A stretch of 5,413 bases of DNA from an uncultured Maribacter sp. (GTDB taxonomy: Bacteria > Bacteroidota > Bacteroidia > Flavobacteriales > Flavobacteriaceae): contig CAJQMW010000204.1 of the NCBI GenBank assembly GCA_905479535.1, positions 1 through 5,413 of the forward strand, written 5' to 3'. This document shows positions 4,406 through 5,413 of the stretch, piece after piece. Made by a program: the position numbers and the translations under genes. Within the stretch, counting starts at the first letter, position 1, and each line of letters opens with the position of its first letter. The notes beneath the pieces are model-generated. The model saw only the letters and a program-made list of their open reading frames with translations. It did no database searches and was not told the origin of the DNA.

Positions 4406-5413
4406 GTGAAGAAGTATCTGAATTTATTTGATTTTAAGCAAAAGGTAGATTATAAGACCGAAATTCTTTCCGGCCTTACCGTTGCCGTTGCCTTAGTGCC
4501 AGAGGCCATTGCATTTGCCCTGATTCCAGGATTTTCTCCTTTGACTGGTTTATATGCCGCTTTTATTCTTTCCTTGGTTACATCCATTCTTGGAGGTCGT
4601 CCCGGAATGATCTCCGGTGCCACTGGTGCGGTTGCTGTTATTTTCGTGGGATTGATATTAGAATTAAAGCGGAATTTTCCGGAAATAGAACCTGAGACCA
4701 TTCTCAACTATGTTTTTGCCACGGTCATATTGGCCGGGGTTCTGCAAATATTGGCCGGAGTTTTACGTTTGGGAAAATTCATAAGACTGGTGCCAGATCC
4801 TGTTATGTTCGGTTTTGTAAACGGATTGGCCATTGTCATTTTCATGGCACAGTTCCCCAACTTTTATCAAAAAGGAACAGATAACCTGCTCACCGGAACA
4901 TCCATGTTCATGATGCTAGGTTTGACGCTACTTACGATGGTAATCATCTGGGGGCTTCCAAAATTGACCAAAGCGGTGCCATCTTCGTTGGTGGCCATTT
5001 TGGTAGTTTCTGCTATTGTTATAGGGTTTGGAGTAGATACACTTACGGTTGCCGATACCATGCGGGAAGGCGAAAGTATTAAAGGTGGTTTTCCTCCTTT
5101 GTCCGTTCCGCAATTGCCATTTACGTGGGAAACCTTCAAAATTATAATTCCGTATGCCGGAATCGTGGCCGGAGTAGGATTGATAGAAAGCCTTTTGACC
5201 TTAAATATCATTGACGAAATCACAGACACTCGTGGAAGCGGAAATAAGGAATGTGTTGCCCAAGGAACGGCTAATATAATGTCTGGGTTTCTTTCCGGAA
5301 TGGTAGGGTGTGCAATGATCGGGCAGAGTTTGATCAATACATCATCTGGTGCTAGAGCAAGGCTTTCGGGAATTACTGCTGCGATAATGCTATTGGTGTT
5401 TATCATGTTCGGG
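4406..5413 (+). CDS. SulP-family inorganic anion transporter, N-terminal 336 residues (cut by window edge)
   Basis: The frame is open from a GTG at 4406 to the window end with no ATG until residue 68. In-frame stops lie upstream (last at 4355-4357), so GTG is the start and gives MKKYLNLFDFKQKVDYKTEI. The SulP marks follow in order: ALVPEAIAFALI (29-40), the signature PLTGLYAAF (45-53), GGRPGMISGATGAVAV (63-78), RLGKFIRLVPDPVMFGFVNG (121-140), GLIESLL (258-264) and GNKECVAQGTANIMSGF (279-295). Roughly eight or nine membrane spans are visible. The missing part should hold the last spans and, in most members, a cytosolic STAS domain. Members carry sulfate, bicarbonate or other anions across the inner membrane, usually coupled to H+ or Na+. 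The ISGATGA loop (69-75) differs from the GP-containing loop I associate with sulfate carriers and with BicA, so the substrate is left open. Confidence 0.9.
   Translation, partial: MKKYLNLFDFKQKVDYKTEILSGLTVAVALVPEAIAFALIPGFSPLTGLYAAFILSLVTSILGGRPGMISGATGAVAVIFVGLILELKRNFPEIEPETILNYVFATVILAGVLQILAGVLRLGKFIRLVPDPVMFGFVNGLAIVIFMAQFPNFYQKGTDNLLTGTSMFMMLGLTLLTMVIIWGLPKLTKAVPSSLVAILVVSAIVIGFGVDTLTVADTMREGESIKGGFPPLSVPQLPFTWETFKIIIPYAGIVAGVGLIESLLTLNIIDEITDTRGSGNKECVAQGTANIMSGFLSGMVGCAMIGQSLINTSSGARARLSGITAAIMLLVFIMFG

Noticed and set aside
4450..5406. Minus-strand open frames of up to 179 codons opposite the SulP gene
   Set aside because: The plus strand carries the full run of SulP motifs; the reverse frames are shadows that arise from its codon bias.

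Overview
The window looks like chromosomal DNA of a marine-type flavobacterium (phylum Bacteroidota). The base composition is AT-rich, the lipoproteins have short Bacteroidota-style signal peptides, Shine-Dalgarno sites are weak or absent, and several -7 promoter elements fit TAnnTTTG. The AraC regulator, the SulP carrier and the GpsA start also resemble flavobacterial versions from memory. The genus cannot be fixed from the sequence alone.

Layout from left to right. Bases 1-90 (minus strand) hold the first 30 codons of gpsA, cut by the window edge. A 125-bp divergent spacer follows. Next is a plus-strand lipoprotein gene (216-1130) whose product is built from two copies of one domain. It ends at a perfect 34-bp palindromic terminator (1142-1175), and a short hairpin-rich repeat-like stretch (1183-1270) lies just beyond. 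On the minus strand, a small lipocalin-like lipoprotein (2222-1833) and a DUF421/YetF-type membrane protein (1830-1309) form a tight two-gene unit with a 2-bp gap. The DUF421 gene contains a run of nine C in its coding strand. Upstream of this pair, also on the minus strand, is a cupin-AraC regulator (3158-2310). It is divergent from a plus-strand phytanoyl-CoA-dioxygenase-like Fe(II)/2-oxoglutarate oxygenase (3349-4323), with a 190-bp shared control region between them. Last, a plus-strand SulP anion transporter starts at a GTG (4406) behind a good -7 box and runs off the right edge.

How the genes may work together. The clearest regulatory unit is the divergent AraC/PhyH pair. The spacer has an 8-bp direct repeat with a 21-bp period at the position expected for an AraC-type activator site. 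A second 9-bp direct repeat, also with a 21-bp period, lies between the AraC gene and the lipocalin/DUF421 pair. The regulator may therefore control both sides, which is inference. gpsA (phospholipid precursor synthesis) and the SulP carrier are probably separate neighbouring transcription units.

I see no phage, insertion sequence, CRISPR, tRNA or rRNA here, and no clearly new multi-gene system. The observations most worth checking are the C9 tract in the DUF421 gene, the 21-bp-spaced repeats around the AraC gene, and the uncharacterised AraC-controlled dioxygenase.
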